From JBGQAS01 sp964498605 (GTDB lineage: Bacteria; Chloroflexota; Anaerolineae; Anaerolineales; Anaerolineaceae), in contig CAZCHK010000003.1 of NCBI GenBank assembly GCA_964498605.1, positions 20,059-84,058 of the forward strand: 64,000 nt of DNA, in the 5' to 3' direction. A model generated the notes under the pieces. The model saw nothing but the letters and a program-made list of their open reading frames with translations, did no database searches and was not told the DNA's origin. Every line of letters starts with the position of its first letter. The first letter of the stretch is position 1. Positions 1-7,337 of this stretch are shown piece after piece. The translations under genes were made by a program, and so were the position numbers.

Positions 1-257
1 GATCCATCCTCGAGTTTCAGTGTGATCGAACCCTCGTCAACGGCTTCTACCACGCCGCTGAGGTTGAGCTTCTGTTTTCCCTTGCCGGCTTCGCGGGTCT
101 CTTTATCAATGGCCGCCTGCGTCGCCCTGGCTCCAGGGGTCTTGTCCTGAGTGGGTTTTCCAGTCCACCCGTCAGCCGGACTGGCGACCGCGGTTGAAAC
201 AGCTCCCAGCAGCATGAGCATCACAACAGCAAACGACACGATAGCGTACTTCCTCAT
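1..257 (-). CDS. Exported protein of unknown function, N-terminal part (cut by window edge)
   Basis: This reading frame starts at an ATG at 257 preceded by a strong AGGAGG site and runs off the left edge after 85 residues. Residues 1-26 form a typical signal peptide: Arg-Lys at 2-3, a hydrophobic stretch with two Met-Leu pairs, then a likely Ala-Ser cleavage site. The mature part is short, charged and Lys/Gly-rich (around residues 48-62) and then begins a beta-rich segment (LNLSGVVEAVDEGSITLKLE) that resembles the start of DUF5666/OB-like exported domains. Only 9 bp separate it from the lipoprotein gene upstream, so the two are probably co-transcribed. The function cannot be named from this fragment. 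Confidence 0.7.
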   Translation of the reverse strand, partial: MRKYAIVSFAVVMLMLLGAVSTAVASPADGWTGKPTQDKTPGARATQAAIDKETREAGKGKQKLNLSGVVEAVDEGSITLKLEDG

Positions 258-266
258 AAGAACCTC

Positions 267-653
267 CTATTCACATGTCACCAGCAGGTAGAAGATGACC
301 TCGTTGCCCTGCACATCACTGGCGATGATCTCGAGCAGATTGTCACCCGGGGCCAGGGCGACCTCCACCTCAAACGCTAATTCCTGAACATAGACAAAGC
401 TCTCGCCAACGCTGATAACAGTCTCCGGTGAAGCTTCACCCTTCACCGTGACAAGATCTCCGCGCACCACCGACCCATCCACGGGTTCCGTGATCCTCAC
501 CCATAAAGCGCCATCTTCCGAAGCGGCTCCCTGGGTCGAGATCACCGCTTCTGCCGCGGCCTCTTCCGGTTGAGCTTCAGACAGTACGTTCGCATCGGGC
601 ACGCCGCAGGAGAGCAAAACCAGCATGCTCATCAAAAAAACCATGAATCGCAT
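267..653 (-). CDS. Small lipoprotein with Ig-like domain
   Basis: The gene encodes 128 residues. The N-terminus MRFMVFLMSMLVLLSCG is a lipoprotein signal with lipobox LLSC (Cys16), so the protein should be lipid-anchored on the outer face of the membrane. After an Ala/Glu-rich linker (about 17-50), residues 51-127 (VRITEPVDGSVVRGD..., ending VIFYLLVTCE) match the pattern of bacterial Ig-like beta-sandwich domains of the Glucodextranase-B type, in which an 'xxI..P.dG..v....v.v.G' strand pair opens the fold. It lies 9 bp upstream of the exported protein at the window edge. There is no ribosome-binding site; a TAGAAT box lies exactly 6 nt before the ATG, so the transcript is probably leaderless. 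The ligand is unknown. Confidence 0.7.
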   Translation of the reverse strand: MRFMVFLMSMLVLLSCGVPDANVLSEAQPEEAAAEAVISTQGAASEDGALWVRITEPVDGSVVRGDLVTVKGEASPETVISVGESFVYVQELAFEVEVALAPGDNLLEIIASDVQGNEVIFYLLVTCE

Positions 654-659
654 ACGACC

Positions 660-665
660 ATTCTA
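660..665 (-). promoter_or_regulatory. -10 box of a leaderless promoter (lipoprotein gene)
   Basis: On the minus strand the box reads TAGAAT, followed by six bases (GGTCGT) and the ATG at 653. There is no Shine-Dalgarno sequence and no convincing -35 box. The spacing places the transcription start at or next to the start codon. Confidence 0.5.
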
Positions 666-722
666 TCACGCGGTCCAACCAGGTGTACCAGACTGGTAAA
701 ATTGTAATGAAATCGTAAACCC

Positions 723-1169
723 ATGAAGAAACAGCTTATCCGCGTGCTGGCCTTATGCATTTTCTCTCACCAGGGCAGAATCCTGGTCTTTGAAGGGCAT
801 GATTCGAAAAAGAAAGAATCGTTCTACCGCGCTCTGGGGGGCGCGGTGGAGTTTGGCGAACCGGTCGAGGCGGCCCTGCGCCGCGAGATCCGCGAAGAGA
901 CGGGTCAGGAGATCACTCACCTGCGCCAGCTGGGAGTCTTGGAGAATATTTTTATGTATGAGAGCAAACCGGGTCATGAGATTGTTTTTATCTACGACGC
1001 GGAATTCAAAGACGCCAGCGTGTACACGCAGCGAGATCTCAAAGCATCCGAGGATGACGGCATCGCGTTCAAACTGCGCTGGCTGCAAATTTCTAAGCTG
1101 ACGCGGTTGAAGTATCCCCTTTATCCTGCTGGAATCACGCAGTTGATACTGGATCAAAACCATTCATAA
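723..1169 (+). CDS. Nudix hydrolase
   Basis: The gene encodes 148 residues, a usual length for a stand-alone Nudix enzyme. The Nudix box is complete: Gly-x5-Glu-x7-Arg-Glu-Ile-x-Glu-Glu-x-Gly at about residues 39-62 (GAVEFGEP...REIREETG). It provides the divalent-metal site for cleaving nucleoside diphosphate-linked substrates. The N-terminal strand (LIRVLALCIFSHQGRILVFEG) and the following segment are typical of the fold. Substrate class cannot be decided from the sequence; housecleaning of modified nucleotides or nucleotide-sugar hydrolysis are both possible. It is followed after 10 bp by mscL with its own GGAGG site, so the two are probably co-transcribed. It is divergent from the lipoprotein gene at 267-653. 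Confidence 0.85.
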   Translation: MKKQLIRVLALCIFSHQGRILVFEGHDSKKKESFYRALGGAVEFGEPVEAALRREIREETGQEITHLRQLGVLENIFMYESKPGHEIVFIYDAEFKDASVYTQRDLKASEDDGIAFKLRWLQISKLTRLKYPLYPAGITQLILDQNHS

Positions 1170-1179
1170 CGGAGGAAAC

Positions 1180-1617
1180 ATGTTCAAACAATTCAAGGAA
1201 TTCGTCATGCGCGGGAACGTGCTGGACCTGGCTGTCGGCGTCATCATCGGTGGAGCCTTCGGCAAGATCGTCTCCTCTCTGGTGTCAGACGTGATCATGC
1301 CGCCCATCGGCCTGCTGCTCAACGGGATCAATTTTTCAGACCTGGTCATCCCGCTCAAGAAAAGCGAATTCTCCACCCTGGCCGAATTCCAGGCAAACAG
1401 CATCCCGACCATCAATATCGGGCTCTTCATCGAGGCCGTCATCGACTTCCTGATCATAGCCCTGGTGATTTTCCTCATCGTCAAGGGCGTCAGCAAGCTG
1501 ACCAAAAAACCTTCCAAACCAGCCGATCCAACCACGAAGGAATGCCCTTACTGCTGCACGACGATCGCCATCAAAGCATCCCGCTGCCCTCACTGCACGT
1601 CAGAATTGAATGAGTGA
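1180..1617 (+). CDS. mscL: Large-conductance mechanosensitive channel with C-terminal zinc ribbon
   Basis: The first 105 residues are a clear MscL: the N-terminal amphipathic helix (FKQFKEFVMRGN), TM1 with the glycine/alanine-rich gate segment (about 14-40, VLDLAVGVIIGGAFGKIV), the periplasmic loop, and TM2 (about 78-103). MscL opens under membrane tension and releases solutes during osmotic downshock. The usual C-terminal helical bundle is replaced by a Lys/Pro linker and a short zinc-ribbon-like module with CPYC at 122-125 (plus Cys126) and CPHC at 136-139. This tail is unlike the E. coli protein. The start is fixed by GGAGGAAAC before ATG 1180. The stop overlaps the next gene by 8 bp. Confidence 0.93.
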   Translation: MFKQFKEFVMRGNVLDLAVGVIIGGAFGKIVSSLVSDVIMPPIGLLLNGINFSDLVIPLKKSEFSTLAEFQANSIPTINIGLFIEAVIDFLIIALVIFLIVKGVSKLTKKPSKPADPTTKECPYCCTTIAIKASRCPHCTSELNE

Positions 1618-2503
1618 GTCCCGCAAGCGGTTCCTATCCGACCTGATCATGCTGGCGGTGGCCGTGGTGTGGGGGAGCGGTTTTGTCGCCCAGCGCTACA
1701 TCGCCGCCAGCGACCTGAGCATATTCTGGATCAACGGGCTGCGCTGCGGATTTGCCGTGCTGGTCTTGCTACCGTTCGCACGCTTCCGCATCACCATCAA
1801 GGGCAGGCAGTGGCTGACAGTCGGCATCACAGGCCTGGCGCTGGCTGCGGCGTCATCCCTGCAGCAGCTTGGGATCAGCAGCACGACGGCCAGCAGCGCC
1901 GGATTCATCACCGGGCTGTATGTCGTGCTCGTGCCTGTGCTGCTGGCCATCTTCTGGCGGCAGGCCAGCCACTGGATGGCGTGGCTGGCGGCAGGTCTGG
2001 CTGTCATCGGCATGGGGCTTTTAAGCTTCACCGGGCACCTGGCGGTCAATTTTGGCGACCTGCTGGTCCTGGCAGGTTCGTTCATGTGGGCGCTGCACGT
2101 TATTTTGATCGGCAGCGGCGTGCGGCAAATGGACCTTTTACAGTTCAGCCTGGGGCAGTTCATCGTTTGCGCGGTGTTGAATCTGGCCATCGCGGTGGTG
2201 GCCGCTCCCCAGCATGTCTCTCTACTGCCGCAGAATCTTTCCTACATCGCCTATCTCGGGATCGCCTGCACGGGGCTGGGTTTCACGCTGCAGGGCCTTG
2301 GGCAAAGACACGCTCCCGCGTCTGACGCGGCGGTCATCCTCAGCACGGAAGCCGTATTCGCGGCCCTTTTCGGTGTTTTGCTGCTGAAGGAAGATCTGTC
2401 AGCCTGGCAGTGGATTGGTTGCGGGGTGATATTTTTCGCCATGCTCCTGGCCCAGGCCAACACCATTTTCAGGCTGTCAAAAAAAGTCCCCGCTCTCAAA
2501 TGA
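1610..2503 (+). CDS. EamA/DMT-family transporter
   Basis: The protein has 297 residues and about ten hydrophobic segments in two repeated halves, the layout of 10-TM drug/metabolite transporters. The opening segment (LIMLAVAVVWGSGFVAQRY) and the second-half segment (LLVLAGSFMWALHVILIG) are the two characteristic EamA repeat starts, with the Trp-Gly/Ala residues in place. The second repeat ends with the typical 'EAVFAALFGVLLLKEDLSAWQWIG' region. The substrate is unknown; members export amino acids, metabolites or drugs. The start overlaps the end of mscL by 8 bp, so translation is probably coupled. The last codons form one arm of the terminator that serves the opposite-strand prenyltransferase. 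Confidence 0.88.
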   Translation: MSESRKRFLSDLIMLAVAVVWGSGFVAQRYIAASDLSIFWINGLRCGFAVLVLLPFARFRITIKGRQWLTVGITGLALAAASSLQQLGISSTTASSAGFITGLYVVLVPVLLAIFWRQASHWMAWLAAGLAVIGMGLLSFTGHLAVNFGDLLVLAGSFMWALHVILIGSGVRQMDLLQFSLGQFIVCAVLNLAIAVVAAPQHVSLLPQNLSYIAYLGIACTGLGFTLQGLGQRHAPASDAAVILSTEAVFAALFGVLLLKEDLSAWQWIGCGVIFFAMLLAQANTIFRLSKKVPALK

Positions 2504-2513
2504 GCGGGGACTT
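2479..2513 (-). terminator. Rho-independent terminator of the UbiA gene, inside the end of the EamA gene
   Basis: A perfect 12-bp stem (2484-2495 with 2502-2513) with a 6-nt loop is followed, on the minus strand, by seven T residues (A-run at 2479-2485). It therefore terminates the UbiA gene that stops at 2520. The stem includes the last sense codons and stop codon of the plus-strand EamA gene. Confidence 0.85.
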
Positions 2514-2519
2514 CTGAAC

Positions 2520-3419
2520 CTAACATTGAAAGAACTGTGATGCCCAGGGGAGGGCGAACATCAGCAGCAGGGCGAACGCCGCGGCGATCTCAAGCGGCTT
2601 CTGCAGCGACTCCTGAAGCACCACCCCATCCTTGTGCCGGATGGCCTTGATCAGAGGGGGGATTATGAAAACCACCGCCAGGATGACGGTTGTCCAGCAC
2701 ACCCAGCCCGGCAGCAGCCTGACCACGAAAATGGTGATCACGGCGGCCGCCGCCCCGATCCCCACCACGGTGATCATGATGACCGTGGATACTTTCTTTC
2801 CCAGCACCGCTACGGTGTGCCGCAGCCCGGCTTTCAGGTCACCTTCCAGGTCCCTTATTTCATTAAAAAGTTCACCATACAGGCTGATGCAGACCACGAA
2901 CAGGAAGGGGAAAAACCAGCGCGCAAATCCCGCGGCTTGATAATCAAAAGCCAGGAAACCGCTCAGAAACTGCAGGCCCGACAGCATCATCATGTGGGAT
3001 ATGAAATCCACGAACGCAATGTTCTTGAACCGGACTTTTCTCCACGAGTAGAACACACCCAGCAGCAGGCAGATAAAACCTACCGCAAATACCTTCCACC
3101 CCAGTCCCAGGTAGAGCAGGAACGCCATCCCGAAGACGATCCAGGAGGCAATCCAGCCTGTCCGCGGCGTGATGTGCCGGGCGGAAACCGGGTTGCGCGT
3201 GGCCTTCTTCGGGTTGAGCGCGTCGTCATCCGCATCCTCGACATCGTTGATCATGAACGAGAAGCCGACCGCCAGGATGTTCGCCAAGAGCACCGCCACG
3301 AGCCGCAGCCCCCATGTACCGTTCCCGGCAGCCACACCCAGCAGCGTGGTCACGCTGACAAAAAAAAGATATTCTTTGAAGCGGGTCAATCGCACCAGTC
3401 CGGCCAGTTTTTGTTTCAA
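2520..3419 (-). CDS. UbiA-family prenyltransferase
   Basis: The protein has 299 residues and about eight to nine TM helices. Both aspartate-rich motifs of the UbiA superfamily are visible: NDVEDADDD at about residues 58-66 and NEIRDLEGD at about 186-194. These bind Mg-prenyl-diphosphate for transfer of an isoprenoid chain to an aromatic or lipid acceptor. The acceptor cannot be assigned; quinone, (bacterio)chlorophyll/heme-type and archaeal-type lipid substrates are all used by this superfamily. The start codon is a TTG at 3419 with GAGGAG six bases upstream. It is a single gene ending in a strong terminator. Confidence 0.87.
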   Translation of the reverse strand: MKQKLAGLVRLTRFKEYLFFVSVTTLLGVAAGNGTWGLRLVAVLLANILAVGFSFMINDVEDADDDALNPKKATRNPVSARHITPRTGWIASWIVFGMAFLLYLGLGWKVFAVGFICLLLGVFYSWRKVRFKNIAFVDFISHMMMLSGLQFLSGFLAFDYQAAGFARWFFPFLFVVCISLYGELFNEIRDLEGDLKAGLRHTVAVLGKKVSTVIMITVVGIGAAAAVITIFVVRLLPGWVCWTTVILAVVFIIPPLIKAIRHKDGVVLQESLQKPLEIAAAFALLLMFALPWASQFFQC

Positions 3420-3445
3420 AGTCAGCTCCTCAACTCATGAACATC

Positions 3446-3473
3446 GCGCGATCTCGATCGCGCTCGAATTATA
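3446..3473 (-). promoter_or_regulatory. UbiA promoter -10 box with adjacent palindrome
   Basis: On the minus strand a TATAAT box (3468-3473) lies upstream of the UbiA gene. Next to it, over the expected transcription start, is a perfect inverted repeat GCGCGAT-CTCG-ATCGCGC (3446-3463). It could be an operator or a hairpin at the 5' end of the mRNA. No known regulator site was recognised. Confidence 0.45.
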
Positions 3474-3504
3474 TCAAACCGTTGCTACATCGAATTCCCA
3501 TAGA

Positions 3505-3945
3505 TCATGAAAAAAGAGAGGTGCGATCATGAACGATCTTGCGGAGCACGTTCACCCAGGGTTTGTCATGATCAGGCCCGTACAGGATCAGCATGCTTCT
3601 GGGGAACACCTCTCCATATTCTACCGCGAGATTCATCGTCCGATGATTGGACCTGCGGGAAATGGATAACGGAAGATATCGATAGGTGTGCTGTTTCAGC
3701 GTGTCACAGTGGCGGCAAAAAGCCAGCATAGCACGCAAGCCTCTCAGCTGCCAGGAGCAGCCTCTGCCTTTCATGCGATGGACCACCAATTTATCCACAT
3801 TCTCCTCGATCCCGCCAAGACAGGCGGGGATCTCAACACCGCGTTGATCGAGATCGAGCAAACCATCCTGGTTGTGGTGAAGGTACTGGTTGAAGTCCGC
3901 TTGTCCGGATCCTTTGCGTGACATTACTTGAATTGAGTTCTTCAC
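3505..3945 (-). pseudogene. Transposase C-terminal remnant
   Basis: An open frame of 146 residues has no plausible ribosome-binding site and is flanked by degraded sequence. Its central segment (VDKLVVHRMKGRGCSWQLRG, then LRAMLAFCRH) resembles the C-terminal part of UPF0236/ISLre2-type transposases, where a '(R/K)-x-MKGRG-x-SW...G...L' block is conserved. The N-terminal two thirds expected of such an enzyme are missing. The Arg/Ser-rich tail looks out of frame or degraded. I therefore read it as a dead fragment of an insertion element. The family assignment rests on one motif recalled from memory. Confidence 0.45.
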
Positions 3946-3965
3946 ATAACATTATTTGAATTGAT
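3921..3965. repeat. Two direct copies of a 16-bp AT-rich motif
   Basis: The motif ACATTA(C/T)TTGAATTGA occurs at 3921-3936 and again at 3949-3964, 28 bp apart with one mismatch. It sits immediately beyond the transposase remnant and before the toxin gene, so it may be a relic of an element end or of insertion. Confidence 0.5.
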
Positions 3966-4001
3966 GTCTCGATGAAATTACATGAAATACTTACAGGATG
4001 A

Positions 4002-4427
4002 CTACCTGAATTCTAAAATATCCAGAAATGCACGCGGTGTAAGGATGTGGATGCCCGAGGAGATTGCCTGGGCTTCTTCAAAGTGGTCGCTATTTCCCGT
4101 GACAAGGTAGTCGACTCCTGCCTTAATCGCACATGCCAGATAAGCATTATCGGACGGATCGCGGGTAAACAAATCCAGCCTCGGTGTCTCCTTCACCTGT
4201 TCAGCATCGTGGCTCAACCTGTACAAAAGTCCAGCTGCCTGCTCCCTTGATAAGCGTTTCTGGATGCGTGGATAGCGTAGGACGCGCCGTAATTCTTCCA
4301 GGATCTGCGGAGAAACAAACAATTGAAATCGCCCATCTATCCAGGCGTCCAAGATCTACCCTGGTGGTCCCAGGCGGGATAGCAGTCCGCTGACCAGCAC
4401 GTTGGCGTCCAGGACAACCTTGATCAA
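4002..4427 (-). pseudogene. PIN-domain toxin interrupted by a stop codon (VapC-like)
   Basis: Read from a TTG at 4427, the frame begins MIKVVLDANVLVSGLLS, the classic PIN-domain start with the first catalytic Asp. At codon 24 (4356-4358) it meets an in-frame TAG. It then continues in the same frame with ILDAWIDGRFQLFVS and the rest of the domain, including the acidic residues in LDLFTRDPSDNAYLACA and DYLVTGNSDHF. Without the stop the protein would have 141 residues, normal for a PIN RNase. The TTG overlaps the stop of the AbrB-type antitoxin. Either the toxin is dead by one nonsense mutation, or a truncated product is made from a TTG at 4352. A sequencing error is also possible. Confidence 0.75.
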
Positions 4428-4705
4428 ACGCGCTTCTCCCGCACATCCCGAATAGCATCGTTCACCAGGGATTCAATTTCATCAGCCGAATACTCTTTAA
4501 AGCGCTCCCGGATGGAATGCACGATAGCTTTTAATTCATCTCGCCGTTCGTCTTCGGGTACGACCGAAGCTGGTTTCACCATCACACCATCTTCTGTTTC
4601 GACAAATACTACCAGGTCGCCCCGTTTCAGGTTGAGTTTTTTACGGATCTGGCGGGGGATGGTAACCTGCCCCTTTTCCTGAATACGTACTCCGATCTCT
4701 GACAT
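4424..4705 (-). CDS. AbrB/MazE/SpoVT-family antitoxin
   Basis: The gene encodes 93 residues. Residues 4-48 form a swapped-hairpin AbrB DNA-binding domain: VRIQEKGQVTIPRQIRKKL, then NLKRGDLVVFVETEDGVMVKP. The helical C-terminus (about 55-92, rich in Glu/Arg/Ile) would bind and neutralise the PIN toxin. It has a strong AAGGAGGT site. The toxin gene starts inside its stop codon (4-bp overlap), the normal toxin-antitoxin layout. Such antitoxins usually repress their own operon. Because the toxin carries a stop codon, the antitoxin may now be an orphan. Confidence 0.87.
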   Translation of the reverse strand: MSEIGVRIQEKGQVTIPRQIRKKLNLKRGDLVVFVETEDGVMVKPASVVPEDERRDELKAIVHSIRERFKEYSADEIESLVNDAIRDVREKRV

Positions 4706-4743
4706 TCATACCTCCTTACTTCCATACAGTCATACTTTCCATC

Positions 4744-4749
4744 ATTGTA
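4744..4749 (-). promoter_or_regulatory. Likely -10 box of the antitoxin-toxin operon
   Basis: The minus strand reads GATACAATG about 40 bp upstream of the antitoxin start, giving a TACAAT -10 hexamer. No good -35 box is seen. The partly repeated GTATGACTGTATGG between this box and the ribosome-binding site is a candidate autoregulatory site. Confidence 0.35.
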
Positions 4750-5490
4750 TCATAAACCTGTTCTTCCTGATTTGTTATGGAGAAGCGATCAAAAATACGA
4801 TGCAATTCACAGGCAGCACCTTGAAAAGGTTAAAAGTGATCGGTTTTGCTGCTTAAGGATGCTGCTTGTAATCTCCTGCCTTCAGATCATCACCGTTAGC
4901 TGCCGCAAGTCAGTTCTGCACGTGAAAGGCAATATCCGATAGTGCGAGAGTCATCCAGAGAATTCCACCCATGGAGGCACTGTTCATGGAATAATCCTTG
5001 TCCCAAACCCGTCACGGATTGGCGCAACATCCCCCACCCTTCTTTCATCCTCTCACACTCACCCACCCACAGCAGTTCATCCATTGTCTTCCTGCATCGC
5101 TGTTTTTCATCCAGCTAGATCAGTTTTCGGTATCGCAGCTCTCCCACGCAGCCTGAAAGCCAGTGTGCTTTCTTAAACATGTTCCGCCATCTCCGTGATG
5201 CCTTTTCTTCGGCTGTTCTATGATCTGCTCGACCCCATCCCAAGCGCAATGCGGTTGATCTGTATCGAGAGCTGCTGGGATCCTTTCCAATAATTCACCG
5301 CATCGGATGACTTCTTCTAGCTTCTTTGCGCGTTTTACCTCACTAAAAGTTATCCAAATAGGGAGAAAGTTTTCTGTCATCCATGAGTTGCTTTCTGGGT
5401 TGGGTGTTCGTCAACTACGGTAATTTTCAGAACTCCCTCTTTTTTCCAGTTGTTCAATTGTTTTTCTTGATTGTAACAATCAAACCCAGT
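4750..5490. other. Gene-free, probably decayed segment
   Basis: About 740 bp hold no convincing gene. Codon structure is poor on both strands, GC content falls, and reading frames are short. The minus-strand frame 5120-5380 contains ELLERIPAALDTDQ followed by WDGVEQIIEQPKKRHH, which faintly recalls the 'DGxEqxIqRPk' block of IS5-type transposases. It lacks a start signal and neighbouring domains. I read the segment as remnants of mobile DNA, with low certainty about the family. Confidence 0.4.
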
Positions 5491-5494
5491 TGAT

Positions 5495-5522
5495 TTGCTT
5501 TTTAACTGGAAATTGCTAGAAT
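5495..5522 (+). promoter_or_regulatory. Promoter of the zinc-ribbon membrane protein
   Basis: TTGCTT (5495-5500) and TAGAAT (5517-5522) are separated by 16 bp. The predicted start of transcription is near 5529, followed by an AAAGGAG ribosome site and the ATG at 5550. Confidence 0.55.
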
Positions 5523-5549
5523 TAGGATGTAGAAGTAAAGGAGAAAATT

Positions 5550-6488
5550 ATGGCCAACACGATCATTTGTCCCAATTGCAAAACCATCAATCCTGGCGAG
5601 AATGTGTTCTGCCAGTCCTGCGGCACAAAACTGGATGCCGCGGCACCGGCTTTCGCGGCATCCACCCCTCCGCCACCTCCAACCGTGCAGGCGGTGGGAG
5701 CCGTGCCGCCCCCCGCGCCAACTCCGCCGGCGTACATGCCGCCGCCTCCCCCGCAGGCGTATATGCCCGTGGCTACTCCCATCAGCAAGATGGGCATCAA
5801 GGTGGATGAATACAACGACATCGTCCCCGAATCCGCGGAGGACGCCGCTTTCGCCAAGGAAACCTTTGTAGACCTGCTGGCAGAGATTGCCCTGCCGGGA
5901 GTGACCGTCTCTGAAGGTTTGTACAAGACCGGCAGCAGACAGCGGCCCTACACGACCATCAAACATCCCGCCGCGACCATCCTGGCGGACATCAGCCCGG
6001 TCGGTAAGGATCTGCAGGGCAGCTGGATGCTGTACGTAAAGCGCACCTTGAACTGGCTTCCCCTGGCGATATTGGGCGGCGTCGCACTGCTCCTCCCGCT
6101 GGCATGGTCCTTCTGGAATCCAGCCAAACTCATGGGGATGATGGGCGAGTTGTTCGGCGCGGGAAATTTCTTCAAACCGCAGTTCCTGTTCCCGCTGTAT
6201 GTTTTCGGCTTCCTGGGGATCATCATCTTGGGGGTGCTGGGATTCATGCTCGTCGGGAAAGTCATCAAGGACAACCCCTGGTGGCTGTTCGTCAAAGACG
6301 TGAACGACATAGACTGGCAGGATATCAACCTGTTCCAGACCGAAGTGCACGAAGCGATGATCTACGCGCTGGAAGAGCTGGATCTTGAAGAAGAGATCCT
6401 GGAGGTCACCAAGGTCACGCAGGAGAAAAAACCTGCCATGAAGGCACCAGCCAAAAGCGCATCAAAACCTGCCGCGAAGAAGAAATAA
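5550..6488 (+). CDS. Zinc-ribbon membrane protein of unknown function
   Basis: The protein has 312 residues. It opens with a zinc ribbon (Cys7, Cys10, Cys21, Cys24: CPNC...CQSC). A Pro/Ala-rich linker follows (about 31-75). The central soluble region (about 76-160) matches no family I know. Two TM helices lie at about 171-191 and 212-238, then a conserved-looking acidic segment (DVNDIDWQDINLFQTEVHEAM) and a Lys/Ala-rich tail ending in KKK. The same zinc-ribbon plus Pro-linker style is common in Chloroflexota membrane proteins. It is a single gene with its own promoter and terminator. No function is proposed. Confidence 0.8.
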   Translation: MANTIICPNCKTINPGENVFCQSCGTKLDAAAPAFAASTPPPPPTVQAVGAVPPPAPTPPAYMPPPPPQAYMPVATPISKMGIKVDEYNDIVPESAEDAAFAKETFVDLLAEIALPGVTVSEGLYKTGSRQRPYTTIKHPAATILADISPVGKDLQGSWMLYVKRTLNWLPLAILGGVALLLPLAWSFWNPAKLMGMMGELFGAGNFFKPQFLFPLYVFGFLGIIILGVLGFMLVGKVIKDNPWWLFVKDVNDIDWQDINLFQTEVHEAMIYALEELDLEEEILEVTKVTQEKKPAMKAPAKSASKPAAKKK

Positions 6489-6513
6489 TCACCACAAGCA
6501 GGGATACCTACAT

Positions 6514-6535
6514 AAGCTGCCCTTACGGGCAGCTT
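6514..6535 (+). terminator. Terminator after the zinc-ribbon gene
   Basis: A 9-bp stem (AAGCTGCCC with GGGCAGCTT, 6514-6522 and 6527-6535) with loop TTAC runs into a short T-tract. It lies between two convergent genes. Confidence 0.7.
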
Positions 6536-7288
6536 TTACATTTTCAAGCGTTTTAGCACACGGGGCAGCTGGAGCAGGGAGTAGATCGTCGCGTCCGGCC
6601 GGATAACTTTCCGTAAGAACGCATTCTCAGGTGTGTTTGCCCAGCGGGTGACCCATACCGAGCGGATCCCTGAATTGCGGGCCCCGAGAATGTCCGCGTT
6701 AAGGGTGTCCCCAACCATGACTGTCCTGTCCGGAACCGCGTTCATCGCGGAAAGCATTTTGTAGAATATGCGCGGGTCAGGCTTTCGGATATCCAGGTCG
6801 TTCGATATAAGCGCCTGCTCCATGAACTGCGCCAGGCGCGCCTTGCCGATCTGCCGGTACACATTTGCGCTGTCGGCGGCATTGGAAATGAGCCCCATGC
6901 GATACCCTTCCACACGCAGTTTGTTGAGGATGAAATGTGTTTCATACGGGAGAATCCACTGCGCTTCAGATATCGAATAATAAATTTTCAGCAAATTCTG
7001 TTTTTGCTGCCTGGTCATCCCGGTAACTTTAAATTTCCGCAGACACCCATCAAGGATGGTGATCGTGCCAGGCTCACGCATGTCCGCTTTTCGCGCCTGG
7101 TTGTATGCCTGCAGACGCTTGCTGAATTCATTGGCAAAAGCCGCCTCATCAATTTCCGCCCCCATGGCGATCAGCGCGGCGGCCAGTTTTTTATGCGCGC
7201 GAACAGCCGTCGCAGACCAATCACCGGAAAAGTGAATCAGCGTGTTGCCAAGATCAAAGAAAATACAATCAAAATTGCGTTCAGGCAT
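6536..7288 (-). CDS. HAD-superfamily hydrolase
   Basis: The protein has 250 residues. HAD motif I is FFDLGNTL with the nucleophile Asp12; motif II is LISNAAD (Ser/Asn); motif III Lys is in RKPDPRIFY; motif IV is VGDTLNADILGA. A helical cap lies between motifs I and II, as in the C1-cap (YjjG/dehalogenase-like) group. The second Asp of the usual DxD is Gly14, a variant seen in some family members that changes the general acid position, so phosphatase activity is likely but not certain. The natural substrate is unknown. It follows the CoA-transferase genes on the same strand after 49 bp. Confidence 0.82.
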   Translation of the reverse strand: MPERNFDCIFFDLGNTLIHFSGDWSATAVRAHKKLAAALIAMGAEIDEAAFANEFSKRLQAYNQARKADMREPGTITILDGCLRKFKVTGMTRQQKQNLLKIYYSISEAQWILPYETHFILNKLRVEGYRMGLISNAADSANVYRQIGKARLAQFMEQALISNDLDIRKPDPRIFYKMLSAMNAVPDRTVMVGDTLNADILGARNSGIRSVWVTRWANTPENAFLRKVIRPDATIYSLLQLPRVLKRLKM

Positions 7289-7337
7289 AAAAATATTGAT
7301 CCCTAAGGATAAAACACGGGATCGATGAATTGGTTGC

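Noticed and set aside
4745..4942. Possible 65-residue gene upstream of the antitoxin
   Set aside because: Starts inside the antitoxin promoter, has no ribosome site and no similarity that I can see.
5502..6350. Open frame of 282 codons antisense to the zinc-ribbon membrane protein gene
   Set aside because: The plus-strand gene has a zinc ribbon, TM helices, promoter and terminator; the antisense product is His/Gly/Arg-rich low complexity.
7299..7325. Imperfect hairpin (GATCCC...GGGATC) between the HAD and CoA-transferase genes
   Set aside because: Stem of six pairs with a long loop and no T-tract; too weak to call a terminator.
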